This document shows positions 15,598 to 23,137 of a stretch of 24,214 nucleotides of DNA, piece by piece (within the stretch, counting starts at the first letter, position 1; the number at the start of each line of letters is the position of its first letter). The notes beneath the pieces are model-generated. The model saw only the letters and a list, made by a program, of their open reading frames with translations, was not told the DNA's origin and searched no databases. The DNA comes from Methanomicrobiales archaeon (lineage in GTDB: Archaea; Halobacteriota; Methanomicrobia; Methanomicrobiales; Methanoculleaceae). The stretch covers positions 1-24,214 of the forward strand of contig JAAYND010000007.1 in NCBI GenBank assembly GCA_012521035.1. The letters run 5' to 3'. A program made the translations under genes and the position numbers.

Positions 15598-17109
15598 GTG
15601 TTCCGATACTCCTTTGTCGCAAGAATGCCCAATGAACCGGGCGCGCTCCACCGCGCGGCCGAGATCATCAAATCTTACTCGGGCAACATCAACCGCATCC
15701 AGTACGACCGCAGGATCGACCCTGCCACGGTCTTTTTTGAGGTGACCGCCTCTCCAGGGACCTGCTCCCGGATGAAGGAAGACCTCCATGCGATCGGCTA
15801 CCTCCAGGAGACACTTCCGACGCTCGGGTTCCTCAAGTTCTCGGTATACCTCCCCCACCAGCCCGGCGCCCTCTTCGAACTCCTCACCTACATCACCGGA
15901 GCGGGCGCAAACATCGCTTACATCGACTTCGATGACCGGCGATGCGACCCCGGGAGGGTCACCATAAGCCTGAATGTCAAGGAGTCCACAGTCGCTGAGA
16001 ACCTGCTCGACCGCCTGAAATCGCGTTATCGGCTTGAGATCCTCGAGTATGACACGACCGGGGAGAGGCTCGATGACACCGTCTTCTACGTCAGGTTCGC
16101 CCAGGCGGTGAGGAGGCTTATCGGGACAGCAGAGGATGAGTTCCTGCTCAATCTCCTGCATGATGTCAATCATATCGTCCAGGAGCTCTACAGCCTCGGC
16201 CAGAACCCGGAAGAGGTCTTTGAGTGCATCCTCTGCACAGGGAGAACGCTCCGGGACACCACCGGGGAGGGGTTCTACGCGGATCTTCAGCGCATCCAGG
16301 TCAGCGATGCTGTCGAGGTCGTCTGTTTCCAGATGCCAGGCGGCGGAAACATATTCCTCCTCTGCGCACCGGATGAGACCGTCATGATCGATACCGGCTA
16401 CGGCATCTACCACCAGGACGTTGTGCGGATGCTCCAGCATTACGGTCTCGGGGATCTTCGAAAGATCAGGCGAATCTACATCACCCACGCCGATGCCGAC
16501 CACTGCGGAGCGGGCGGACTCTTTGATGCGGAGGCGTATATGCACTCAGGATCGCTTGCGATCATCCACCAGGCGAACCGCGCTTACGGTTCGCGCAGTG
16601 AGGCCTCGATACTTGAGGAGGTCTACACGACCATCATAAACCTCTTCTCACGTTTCACCCCGCCGGAGAACCCGGAGCTCTTCCCGGCGGAGAAGATCGG
16701 TATGCGCTCGATCTTCCCCATCCTCGATCGCTTCACGATCCACGACCTTGAGTTCGAGGTCCTCGAGTCCCTGGGCGGGCACCTGCACGGTCAGGTCTAT
16801 TTCTTCTGCCCCGCCCACGGTATCATCTTCACCGCCGATACCCTGATCAACTTTGGGAGCCTCGATGAGGACCGGAAACGCTACAACTCGCTCGCGGATT
16901 TCCTGGTGACATCGGTCAACGTCGATAGCGAGCTTGCGCGCCAGGAACGCCGGGCGTTGCTTGATATGATCACGGATCTGGATGAAGAACGTGCGCCGTC
17001 CGGCAGGCGGTGCCTGGTCGCCTGCGGTCACGGCGCCATATCCACCCTCGTGGACGGGCGCCTGGAAGCGGCAGGCCCGATCGAGCGCTACCGACCACGG
17101 GAGAGGTGA
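15598..17109 (+). CDS. ACT-ACT-metallo-beta-lactamase fusion protein
   Basis: A protein of 503 residues with two N-terminal ACT-like regulatory domains (about 4-75, YSFVARMPNEPGALHRAAEI, and 78-145, FSVYLPHQPGALFELLTYI), a helical linker, then a metallo-beta-lactamase domain. The metal motif is THADADHCGAGG (H at residue 297), with ESLGGHLHGQVYFF and FTADTLINFGSLD later supplying further ligands. ACT domains usually bind amino acids or similar small ligands. The frame is open from ATG 15415, but upstream residues are Pro/Gly-rich and unlike a domain. I chose GTG 15598, 7 bases after AAGGTG; GTG 15589 is also possible. The substrate is unknown. Confidence 0.85.
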   Translation: MFRYSFVARMPNEPGALHRAAEIIKSYSGNINRIQYDRRIDPATVFFEVTASPGTCSRMKEDLHAIGYLQETLPTLGFLKFSVYLPHQPGALFELLTYITGAGANIAYIDFDDRRCDPGRVTISLNVKESTVAENLLDRLKSRYRLEILEYDTTGERLDDTVFYVRFAQAVRRLIGTAEDEFLLNLLHDVNHIVQELYSLGQNPEEVFECILCTGRTLRDTTGEGFYADLQRIQVSDAVEVVCFQMPGGGNIFLLCAPDETVMIDTGYGIYHQDVVRMLQHYGLGDLRKIRRIYITHADADHCGAGGLFDAEAYMHSGSLAIIHQANRAYGSRSEASILEEVYTTIINLFSRFTPPENPELFPAEKIGMRSIFPILDRFTIHDLEFEVLESLGGHLHGQVYFFCPAHGIIFTADTLINFGSLDEDRKRYNSLADFLVTSVNVDSELARQERRALLDMITDLDEERAPSGRRCLVACGHGAISTLVDGRLEAAGPIERYRPRER

Positions 17110-17490
17110 AGAGGGGGCTGAGCGTGCTGGCCCGGGGCTCTCGGTGCTCACGAGCCGATGCCCCGCTACGGCTCTTCCTGGATCCGGGCATAACGCATAT
17201 GCCGGCACTCCGTCAGGTGCCCCCTGCGCTCGTGCGGGGAGTGATGCTCTCCCTCCTCTCAGAACGTATAGGCCGGGCAGTAGCGGCCGGGGATGGAAGT
17301 ATGCGACCCTGAGGGAGAGCCTCATGTCGCACCTCGCAGGAGTGCAGATGCAGCAGAGGATGAACAGCGATGAGATCTCAAGTCCCGACAGCCAGTACAA
17401 AGGGGCGAAGAAGAGCGTTATGCTGGCTGCGGCGCGGTACGAGCGCCGGCGCCATGCGCACCGGCGCCCTCAACTTTCCGGGCGGCGAGG
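17110..17490 (+). other. Gap after the ACT-MBL gene: hairpin series and doubtful small ORFs
   Basis: No recognisable gene. Three hairpins follow each other: GAGCCG/CGGCTC (17152-17157 with 17169-17174), CCGGGCAT/ATGCCGG around 17185-17206, and GGCAC/GTGCC (17204-17208 with 17217-17221); the last two overlap and are alternatives. Two small frames have fair ribosome sites: a 62-codon GTG frame at 17124-17312 after GAGGGGG, and an ATG frame at 17324-17572 after GAGGGAG that runs into the next gene. Neither resembles a known family and the second is Arg-rich, so I do not call them genes. Confidence 0.4.
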
Positions 17491-17497
17491 TTTTTTT
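17446..17497 (+). terminator. GC hairpin and T7 tract before the hemerythrin gene
   Basis: The octamer CCGGCGCC occurs at 17446-17453 and 17461-17468, and its GGCGCC core can form a 6-bp stem with a 9-base loop. A T7 run follows at 17491-17497. This looks like the end of transcription from the ACT-MBL side. The sequence just after (GAAATCATTAAG, about 17499-17510) may be the TATA region of the hemerythrin gene. Confidence 0.45.
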
Positions 17498-17555
17498 GCG
17501 AAATCATTAAGTGTGGCAGCCGCTACAGAACTCTCCGGATGGAGATACGAAGGGT

Positions 17556-17993
17556 ATGGCACATATTCTTGAATTGATCAGGGCAGACCACGATTTTATC
17601 AGGAGTCTCCTCGATGACCTCGCGGGTGATCCGAAGACGCGGGACCTCCGGTGCATCACGCTCCGCCGGGAACTACCGGGACATATCTACGCAGAGGAGG
17701 CTACACTGTACGCGAGACTCCGGGATGTGATTCCAGAGGAGATCAGGCAGTCGGTCAGGGAGCATGGTGATATACGTGACATGCTTGCCCGCCTTGAAGC
17801 GATACCACTCAGGGATGGGGCATGGGTGCCGGCACTCGCCAGGCTCAGGGAGGCCATCGAGGCACACTTTACCGCCGAGGAGGAACTGATCTTCCCGCAC
17901 GCCGAGCACCACCTCAGCAGGAGTAGCCTCTTTGAACTCAGCGAGGAGTTTGTGGTGGAGAAGCAGAAAGCCGCAGAGTTCGTGGTAATGTAG
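17556..17993 (+). CDS. Hemerythrin HHE-domain protein
   Basis: A 145-residue four-helix-bundle protein of the HHE cation-binding family. Likely di-iron ligands are His in IRADHDFIR (about residue 12), HIYAEEATLY (about 43-52), REHGDIRDML (about 75) and HFTAEEELIFPHAEHH (about 107-122). Such proteins bind O2 or NO or store iron, and in anaerobes they are often connected with oxidative stress. The start is ATG 17556, with GAAGGG just before it; the frame opens earlier at 17511, but that part overlaps the putative promoter and lacks domain residues. No operon partner is apparent. Confidence 0.88.
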   Translation: MAHILELIRADHDFIRSLLDDLAGDPKTRDLRCITLRRELPGHIYAEEATLYARLRDVIPEEIRQSVREHGDIRDMLARLEAIPLRDGAWVPALARLREAIEAHFTAEEELIFPHAEHHLSRSSLFELSEEFVVEKQKAAEFVVM

Positions 17994-18149
17994 CCGCGCC
18001 ACAGGGTGAGCAGGCACATATCTATTTCTGCCGGGCTCTCCCCCGCATCCGACCACCCGGAACTGCCCCACCGTGTGGTGATAATGTATGCGCCCGGGAG
18101 GCTTCCTGTATCGAGTGTGAGACACTCACGCCAATTTCACACTAAATTT

Positions 18150-18191
18150 GAATAAATAAACGTTAAATATCATCCTATCGAATGATGATAT
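18150..18191 (+). promoter_or_regulatory. TATA box and inverted repeat upstream of the trmO region
   Basis: A TATA-like GAATAAATAAA at 18150-18160 predicts a start near 18180. That point lies inside an 8-bp perfect inverted repeat, ATATCATC (18167-18174) and GATGATAT (18184-18191), with a 9-base loop. The repeat ends immediately before ATG 18192. The position suggests a repressor site overlapping the start of transcription, or less likely an mRNA hairpin. Confidence 0.5.
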
Positions 18192-18341
18192 ATGGATACA
18201 GGACGTTATCCCCGGTATGAGAACAACCGCTCAAGCATCCCCATCATTGTTGATCCTGTTGCTTCGGGCCCCGGCCGCACCTGCCCGGGCATTGCCCTCT
18301 ATCGCCATGCAGTCTCTGTTGCAGGGAGGAACGTGCCATGA
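18192..18341 (+). CDS. Possible 49-residue small protein ahead of trmO
   Basis: An ATG frame begins directly after the promoter/inverted repeat, about 12 bases from the predicted start of transcription, and ends in a TGA that overlaps the trmO ATG as ATGA. It encodes 49 residues starting MDTGRYPRYENN, with a Gly/Pro/Cys-rich middle (GPGRTCPGI). No family is recognised. The exact promoter placement and the coupling overlap support translation; the lack of a ribosome site and of homology evidence argue for caution. It could be a leader peptide or a chance frame in a 146-base leader. Confidence 0.35.
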   Translation: MDTGRYPRYENNRSSIPIIVDPVASGPGRTCPGIALYRHAVSVAGRNVP

Positions 18342-18742
18342 ACGTCGACCTGAACCCTATCGGGCGCGTTGCCTCCCCATATAAGAAGAAAGGAGACGCC
18401 CCGCGCCAGGGCAGGCTGACCGACACCGAAGCAGTGATCGTCATCGACGAACACTATCTTCCTGGCCTATTCAAGGTCGAGGAGAAGAAGCACCTCTTCG
18501 TACTCTGCTGGTTTGACCGGGCTGACCGGACCGTGCTCCGCACGACGCCCCCGCACAACCCGGTGGAGCGCGGCGTGTTTGCAACCCGCTCCCCCAACCG
18601 GCCAAACCCGATCAGCCTCTCGCTCGTTGATGTCATCGATATAACGGGAAACACGATCCGGGTCAGGGGGCTGGATGCCCTGGATGGGACGCCGGTCCTC
18701 GACATAAAACCCTTCTCGCGCGAGATCGACTGCCCCGGGTGA
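18338..18742 (+). CDS. trmO: TrmO/TsaA-family tRNA methyltransferase (UPF0066)
   Basis: A 134-residue protein of the TsaA/TrmO family, which N6-methylates threonylcarbamoyladenosine at tRNA position 37 in bacteria using SAM. The N-terminus LNPIGRVASPY is the family start, and the core carries GVFATRSPNRPNPISLSLV (about residues 84-102), the SAM-site signature, followed by LDALDGTPVLDIKPF. It is of the short, single-domain archaeal form. GCAGGGAGG at 18321-18329 is a good ribosome site for ATG 18338. It overlaps the putative 49-residue frame by 4 bases. Archaeal substrate specificity is less certain than in bacteria. Confidence 0.88.
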   Translation: MNVDLNPIGRVASPYKKKGDAPRQGRLTDTEAVIVIDEHYLPGLFKVEEKKHLFVLCWFDRADRTVLRTTPPHNPVERGVFATRSPNRPNPISLSLVDVIDITGNTIRVRGLDALDGTPVLDIKPFSREIDCPG

Positions 18743-18794
18743 CCGGATACGGCCAGAAGAGTATCACCGCTATCCGCGTGAAGGCACTTCCTCC

Positions 18795-18800
18795 TTTTTT
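18795..18800 (+). terminator. T6 tract after trmO
   Basis: A T6 run in a pyrimidine-rich stretch lies about 52 bases after the trmO stop. It is a plausible archaeal terminator for the plus-strand transcript in the convergent gap with the metal ATPase. Confidence 0.45.
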
Positions 18801-18957
18801 CGTCCGCTATGCCTGTAGCCGTAGACTTCGTATCTTTGTGATGCCCGTGCCCGGCGCCTCGATCAGTGAGAAGAGATCCCGTGCCACAGGGAAAAAATCC
18901 GCGATGCCCGCAGGACCACAGGCACAACAGATGAGAAGGCCGAAAGGCCGTTTCCAC

Positions 18958-18976
18958 AAAAAATGAAGAGATCTTC
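18958..18976 (-). terminator. Terminator of the metal ATPase gene
   Basis: On the - strand, a short GAAGA/TCTTC inverted repeat spanning the stop codon (18965-18976) is followed by a T6 run (A6 at 18958-18963 on the + strand). It ends the ATPase transcript. Confidence 0.5.
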
Positions 18977-20900
18977 AGTCCAGTCCGATCAACCGCGCTG
19001 AGTTAGCGATAACCGGGATCGAGGAGAGTTCGTGCAGGAGCGCTCCCGTTACCGGTGTCAGTATATTGAAGATCGTAAGGCAGACAGCAATGATGAGAAC
19101 CCCGACGGCAAAGGCAAGGTTCTGCCGGATGGTCTGGAGAGCTTTTTGCGATGTCCCGATGATCTGCGGAAGTTTGAGGAGCTCATCCGATAAGAGTACG
19201 ACATCCGCAGTCTCTATGGCGACGTCCGTGCCGGCATGGCCCATCGCAACACCCACATCGGCGACCGCAAGCGCCGGGCCGTCGTTCACCCCGTCGCCGA
19301 CAAAGGCCACCCGATGCCCTTCTTCCTGAAGCCGCCTCACGATCTCCACTTTCTCCTCCGGCATCATCTCCGTGTGGATCTCCGATACCCCGATCTCCTC
19401 TGCGATCCTGAGGGTTGCCCCCCGGTTGTCGCCCGTCACGATGACCGTCCTGATGCCGGCCTGGTTGAGGCTGGCGATGGCTTCTTCTGCGTTATCCCGG
19501 AGTGTATCCTCAAAGACCAGAAGACCACTCACTGCGTCGTCGACCATGACGGCGATGACACTCATTCCCTGGTCTGTCCTGGCGTCAGCCTCCTGGAGAA
19601 CAAACTCCGGAAGGGCGATCCCCATTCCGGAGAAGAGTTTCGGCCGCCCGAGAAGAACCGCATGTCCACCGGCTCTGGCCTGCACGCCAAGACCCGTCAG
19701 GAGTTCACAGGATTCAGGATCGGGGATCATGATATCCCGGTCGGTGGCCGCCTGCACGATTGCTCTTCCTACGGGATGCTCGCTGAACTTCTCCGCGGAA
19801 GCGGCGTACCCAAGCAGATCAGTCCCGGACATGCCACCGAAAGGGACCACATCGATGAGTCGCAACTCTCCAAGCGTGAGTGTTCCGGTCTTATCGAAGA
19901 TCACGGTATCGACATGCGCCAGTGCCTCCACGGTAGCCCCTTTCTTCACCAGACTCCCCCTGAGCGCAGCATTCCCGATTGAAGCGACGAGCGCCGTCGG
20001 TGTCGCGAGGACGATTACGCACGGGCAGAAGACAATGAGCATGGTGATCGCCTGCAGGACATTGCCGGTCCACCACCACAGCAGCAGCCCGAGGATAATG
20101 GCAGCCGGCGTATACAACTTTGCGTAGCGATCGAGCACCCGCTCTACGGGCGCTTTTTCATCCTGTGCGTCCGCGATGAACATGCGGATCTGGCCGAGTG
20201 TGGTCTCGGTCCCGACCCGGGTTGCACGGACTTCGATTGCTCCGTTCTCGATGAGGGTACCGGCAAAGACAGCCTCCCCCACCTGTTTCTCCACCGGTAC
20301 GCTCTCTCCGGTGATCGCCGACTGGTTGATGGCAGCCACTCCAAACAGGATCTCCCCATCGACGGCGATCCGCTCCCCGGAGCGCACGATGAGAATATCG
20401 CCGACAACCAGGTCGTCAAGAGGGATGGAGAGATCTTTTCCGCCGCGCCGGACGGTCACACGGTCAGGCAGCAACCGGGCCAGCGCGTCGAGCGCATGGT
20501 CAGCACGGGCGGCGACCAGCTCCTCAAGCAGCCCACCGAAGAGGAGGAGGACCGCGACAACGGCGGCGGCAGAGTACTGCCCGATCGCGATTGCCGCTGC
20601 CGTGGCAAGAGAGACCGGGACGTCAGCGGTGAAATCGCCTTCACGAAGATCCTGGACGGCGCTGTACCAGATGAATGCAGATCCTACCAGGGCAGATGCG
20701 AGGTATAGCCAGTCGGTATAGGCTCCCGGAGCAGCATCAGTAAAGAAATGTGATGCCTGGTATAAGACAGCGATCGCCAGGAGAATGCCGCTGGCAAGCG
20801 TGAAGAACGTTCCCGGGGCGAGCAAGAATTCTCTGTAGTCCCGGAAGAAAGACCAGGAGGTAGCGACCAATGGGTCGGAAGAGTCTTGTGTTACGTCCAT
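18975..20900 (-). CDS. P1B-type heavy-metal translocating ATPase
   Basis: A 641-residue metal-transporting P-type ATPase in the cytoplasmic membrane. Visible are several N-terminal membrane segments, the actuator TGES at 197-200, the metal-site CPC at 292-294 followed by TPTAL, the phosphorylated DKTGT at 336-340, the HP dipeptide at 375-376, GDGVND at 535-540, and the last membrane helix with HELSS at 623-627. There is no N-terminal CxxC metal-binding domain, only about 25 polar residues. CPC plus HELSS does not fix the ion; Zn/Cd/Co or Cu export are all open. ATG 20900 sits about 28 bases after a TATA-like GATTTAATATG (- strand, 20923-20933) with no ribosome site, so the mRNA is probably leaderless. 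Confidence 0.93.
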   Translation of the reverse strand: MDVTQDSSDPLVATSWSFFRDYREFLLAPGTFFTLASGILLAIAVLYQASHFFTDAAPGAYTDWLYLASALVGSAFIWYSAVQDLREGDFTADVPVSLATAAAIAIGQYSAAAVVAVLLLFGGLLEELVAARADHALDALARLLPDRVTVRRGGKDLSIPLDDLVVGDILIVRSGERIAVDGEILFGVAAINQSAITGESVPVEKQVGEAVFAGTLIENGAIEVRATRVGTETTLGQIRMFIADAQDEKAPVERVLDRYAKLYTPAAIILGLLLWWWTGNVLQAITMLIVFCPCVIVLATPTALVASIGNAALRGSLVKKGATVEALAHVDTVIFDKTGTLTLGELRLIDVVPFGGMSGTDLLGYAASAEKFSEHPVGRAIVQAATDRDIMIPDPESCELLTGLGVQARAGGHAVLLGRPKLFSGMGIALPEFVLQEADARTDQGMSVIAVMVDDAVSGLLVFEDTLRDNAEEAIASLNQAGIRTVIVTGDNRGATLRIAEEIGVSEIHTEMMPEEKVEIVRRLQEEGHRVAFVGDGVNDGPALAVADVGVAMGHAGTDVAIETADVVLLSDELLKLPQIIGTSQKALQTIRQNLAFAVGVLIIAVCLTIFNILTPVTGALLHELSSIPVIANSARLIGLD

Positions 20901-20922
20901 TCTTAAATCTATGAAGAAAGAT

Positions 20923-20933
20923 CATATTAAATC
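20923..20933 (-). promoter_or_regulatory. TATA box of the metal ATPase gene
   Basis: GATTTAATATG on the - strand is centred about 28 bases before ATG 20900. That is the archaeal TATA-to-start distance, so transcription would begin at or next to the ATG. Confidence 0.5.
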
Positions 20934-20940
20934 TTATTTC

Positions 20941-21253
20941 TTTAGCATACTATTCACACTCGTTAGAGATAACCTTTCAACTAATCTGAACGCATCCCCG
21001 GTTTCCCGATCCTCTGTTGCACGGCGTTCCCTCTTAATCCCCGGATGTGGACCAGGAGAGAGATTCTGCCGGGCGGTGGGGTACCTGATCGCAGGACCAG
21101 GAGAGCCCCACGACTGAGATGCGCATGACAATGTGCCGGAGAAGTTGCTGCTCGCCAACACAACCCCTGGAAGTATATGATATGAATTTAACAAATCGCA
21201 ATTGTAAACCATAATTCGAAACTCTTATCGTTACCGGGCCTGAGTACCCACTC
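20941..21253 (+). other. Upstream region of the formylmethanofuran dehydrogenase fusion gene
   Basis: About 310 bases between divergent genes, without a gene. It contains a 12-bp direct repeat GGACCAGGAGAG at 21049-21060 and 21094-21105 (45 bases apart) and an 8-bp repeat ATCCCCGG at 20994-21001 and 21037-21044. A 6-bp inverted repeat GTGGGG/CCCCAC (21076-21081 with 21106-21111) encloses the second 12-mer. TATA-like sequences lie at about 21172-21192 (AAGTATATGATATG, AATTTAAC), giving an estimated 40-base leader. The repeats would then lie upstream of the promoter, as for activator sites. Confidence 0.4.
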
Positions 21254-23026
21254 ATGAGGGCTTTCATCACAAGCGGGAGGACGATCATGCAGGGTAGAGA
21301 GCTCTACCACAAAGATACACCGGCATATTCCCGGGAAACCAGTCGCTGTTTCATCCACCCCCTCGATCTTCTGGAACTTGGTGCAGAGGAGGGGGACTCA
21401 CTCCTCATATCGACCGTTACGGGGGAAGAGGTATTCTCGGTGACACCATCCGAAGATCTCGTGCCGGGAACCGTCTTCCTCCCCTGCGGGCCGCATGCCA
21501 ACGCCATCCTGCATGCAAATACGCATGGGACCGGTGCTCCCGACTACAAGTGGATGGAGGGGTCGCTGGCCCTGACCAAAGTCCTGCCGCGCTCGGGATG
21601 GGATATTCTCATAGAACAGGGCGGCGCCGCATGCCCTCAGGTGCTGGAGTCCGGGGGAGGGACGGGGAATAGCACCCCGGTCTATGATGTCGTCTGCCCC
21701 CTCTGCGGATGCCTCTGCGATGATCTGGTTATCTGGGTGGAGGGGAACACCATCACAGCGGTCGATAACGCCTGCGCGATGGGTTCAGAGAAGTTCCTAT
21801 CGCGGAGTCGCCTCACCACTCCGATATTGAGGAGTGGGAGGTCATGGGCACCTATCAAGTTTCATGAAGCGATCCGATATGCTGCGGAGGTGCTCAGCAA
21901 TGCCGAGCGGCCGGTCCTCTTTGGATGGAGCGGCACCTCCGCTGAGGCGCAGTGCATCGGCATCCATATCGCGGAGGAGATCCGGGGCGTCATCGACAAC
22001 TGTTCCTCGATCTGCCATGGCCCCTCGATCATGGGCATCCAGGAGGTCGGGCACCCCGGTTGCTCGCTCGGCGTGGTGAAGAACCGCGCCAATGTCGTGA
22101 TCTACTGGGGTTCTAACCCGATAGAGTCACACCCCCGCCATCTCTCACGGTATACGACATTTGTCAACGGTCGGTACCGGGATAACGGACACCAGGATCG
22201 GACGCTCGTCGTCGTGGATATAAGGAAGACCGATACAGCAAAGATCGCTGACGAGTTTATCAGGATCAAACCCGGTGGCGATTATGCGGCTTTTTCAGCC
22301 CTGCGGGCGATCATCAGGGGTCATGCAGACAGTATTCCTCCAAAAGTCGCGGGCATCCCCCGGGAGAGGCTGGTGTGGCTCGCCGACCTCTGCAAGAATG
22401 CGCAGTTCGGGGCGCTCTTCACCGGGATAGGTCTGACGCAGTCTCCGGGCAGGTACAAGAACGTGCGAAACGCCATCGAGCTCGTCGATGAACTCAACCG
22501 GCACACGAAATTTGTCCTGACACCCATGCGAGGGCACTGGAACGTCAACGGCACCAACCAGACATTCTCCTACCTCACCGGGTTCCCGTACGGCGTCGAC
22601 TTCGCGCGCGGGGTGCCCTACTACAATCCGGGCGAGACCACGGTGATCGACCTCCTCAGTCGGGGAGAGGCCGATGCCTGCCTCATCATCGGCGCCGATC
22701 CCGGGGCGCACCTGCCCGGGAGGTGCAACGAGCACCTCGCGACAATTCCCACGATCGTCATCGACCCCTTTGTCTCGCTCAGCACCGCCTTTGCGGATGT
22801 TCACATACCGGTCGCTTGCGTGGGGATCGACTGCGAGGGAACGGGCTATCGAATGGACTCTATCCCGATCCGGCTGCGCAAGGTCCTCGATCTGGGTCTG
22901 CCGACCGATGAAGAGGTGTTGCTCAAGATATTGCACCATATACAGGAGGGCGCGAAGCCCCGCGCGGCAGATCATACAGAGGTGCGGCCCCGGATGGGTG
23001 CCGGGGATGTACAGCGCGCTTCGTGA
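21254..23026 (+). CDS. Formylmethanofuran dehydrogenase, fused subunits D and B
   Basis: A 590-residue fusion. Residues 1 to about 110 match FwdD/FmdD (FITSGRTIMQGRELYHKD, PGTVFLPCGPHANAI, HGTGAPDYK), the molybdopterin-dinucleotide-binding beta-barrel. A Gly-rich linker (about 112-142) leads to FwdB/FmdB (about 143-575), the catalytic Mo/W subunit reducing CO2 in methanogenesis. Cys148, 151, 155 and 174 fit the [4Fe-4S] site (CPLCGCLCDD, then NACAMGSEKF), and Cys254 in CSSICHGPS is the expected metal ligand, Cys rather than selenocysteine. WGSNPIESHPRH, HWNVNGTNQ and IIGADPGAHLPG are further FwdB marks. The A, C, F and G subunits are not nearby. ATG 21254 has only a weak ribosome site. Confidence 0.9.
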   Translation: MRAFITSGRTIMQGRELYHKDTPAYSRETSRCFIHPLDLLELGAEEGDSLLISTVTGEEVFSVTPSEDLVPGTVFLPCGPHANAILHANTHGTGAPDYKWMEGSLALTKVLPRSGWDILIEQGGAACPQVLESGGGTGNSTPVYDVVCPLCGCLCDDLVIWVEGNTITAVDNACAMGSEKFLSRSRLTTPILRSGRSWAPIKFHEAIRYAAEVLSNAERPVLFGWSGTSAEAQCIGIHIAEEIRGVIDNCSSICHGPSIMGIQEVGHPGCSLGVVKNRANVVIYWGSNPIESHPRHLSRYTTFVNGRYRDNGHQDRTLVVVDIRKTDTAKIADEFIRIKPGGDYAAFSALRAIIRGHADSIPPKVAGIPRERLVWLADLCKNAQFGALFTGIGLTQSPGRYKNVRNAIELVDELNRHTKFVLTPMRGHWNVNGTNQTFSYLTGFPYGVDFARGVPYYNPGETTVIDLLSRGEADACLIIGADPGAHLPGRCNEHLATIPTIVIDPFVSLSTAFADVHIPVACVGIDCEGTGYRMDSIPIRLRKVLDLGLPTDEEVLLKILHHIQEGAKPRAADHTEVRPRMGAGDVQRAS

Positions 23027-23040
23027 CATCTTGAGGGCAG

Positions 23041-23068
23041 GGTGCCACAGAGGCTCCCTCATGGCACC
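23041..23068 (+). terminator. Strong hairpin after the D-B fusion gene
   Basis: GGTGCCA (23041-23047) pairs with TGGCACC (23062-23068), with an inner GAGG/CCTC stem and a CTC loop. It begins 14 bases after the stop codon. There is no T tract directly behind it, so it may be a 3'-end stabiliser or processing site rather than a classic terminator. Confidence 0.45.
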
Positions 23069-23108
23069 GGGGTCCATTGAGTAAACCTAATTATGTAAAC
23101 AATCGATT

Positions 23109-23120
23109 AAAGTTAAGTAG
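23109..23120 (+). promoter_or_regulatory. TATA-like element of candidate RNA 1
   Basis: AAAGTTAAGTAG lies exactly 33 bases (start to start) before a GGTGCC hairpin start at 23142. The same dodecamer with one change occurs at 23492, again 33 bases before GGTGCC. The predicted start of transcription is near 23139. Confidence 0.45.
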
Positions 23121-23137
23121 TTGTACATCATTAGTAC

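Noticed and set aside
15160..16545. 461-codon - strand frame opposite the flavodoxin and ACT-MBL genes
   Set aside because: It overlaps two supported genes antisense and shows no recognisable domain.
17124..17572. Two small frames in the gap before the hemerythrin gene
   Set aside because: They have reasonable ribosome sites but no family resemblance, lie among hairpins, and the second overlaps the next gene's start and putative terminator.
18739..18966. 75-codon frame after trmO
   Set aside because: It overlaps the trmO end, crosses a T-tract terminator and has a basic, low-information composition.
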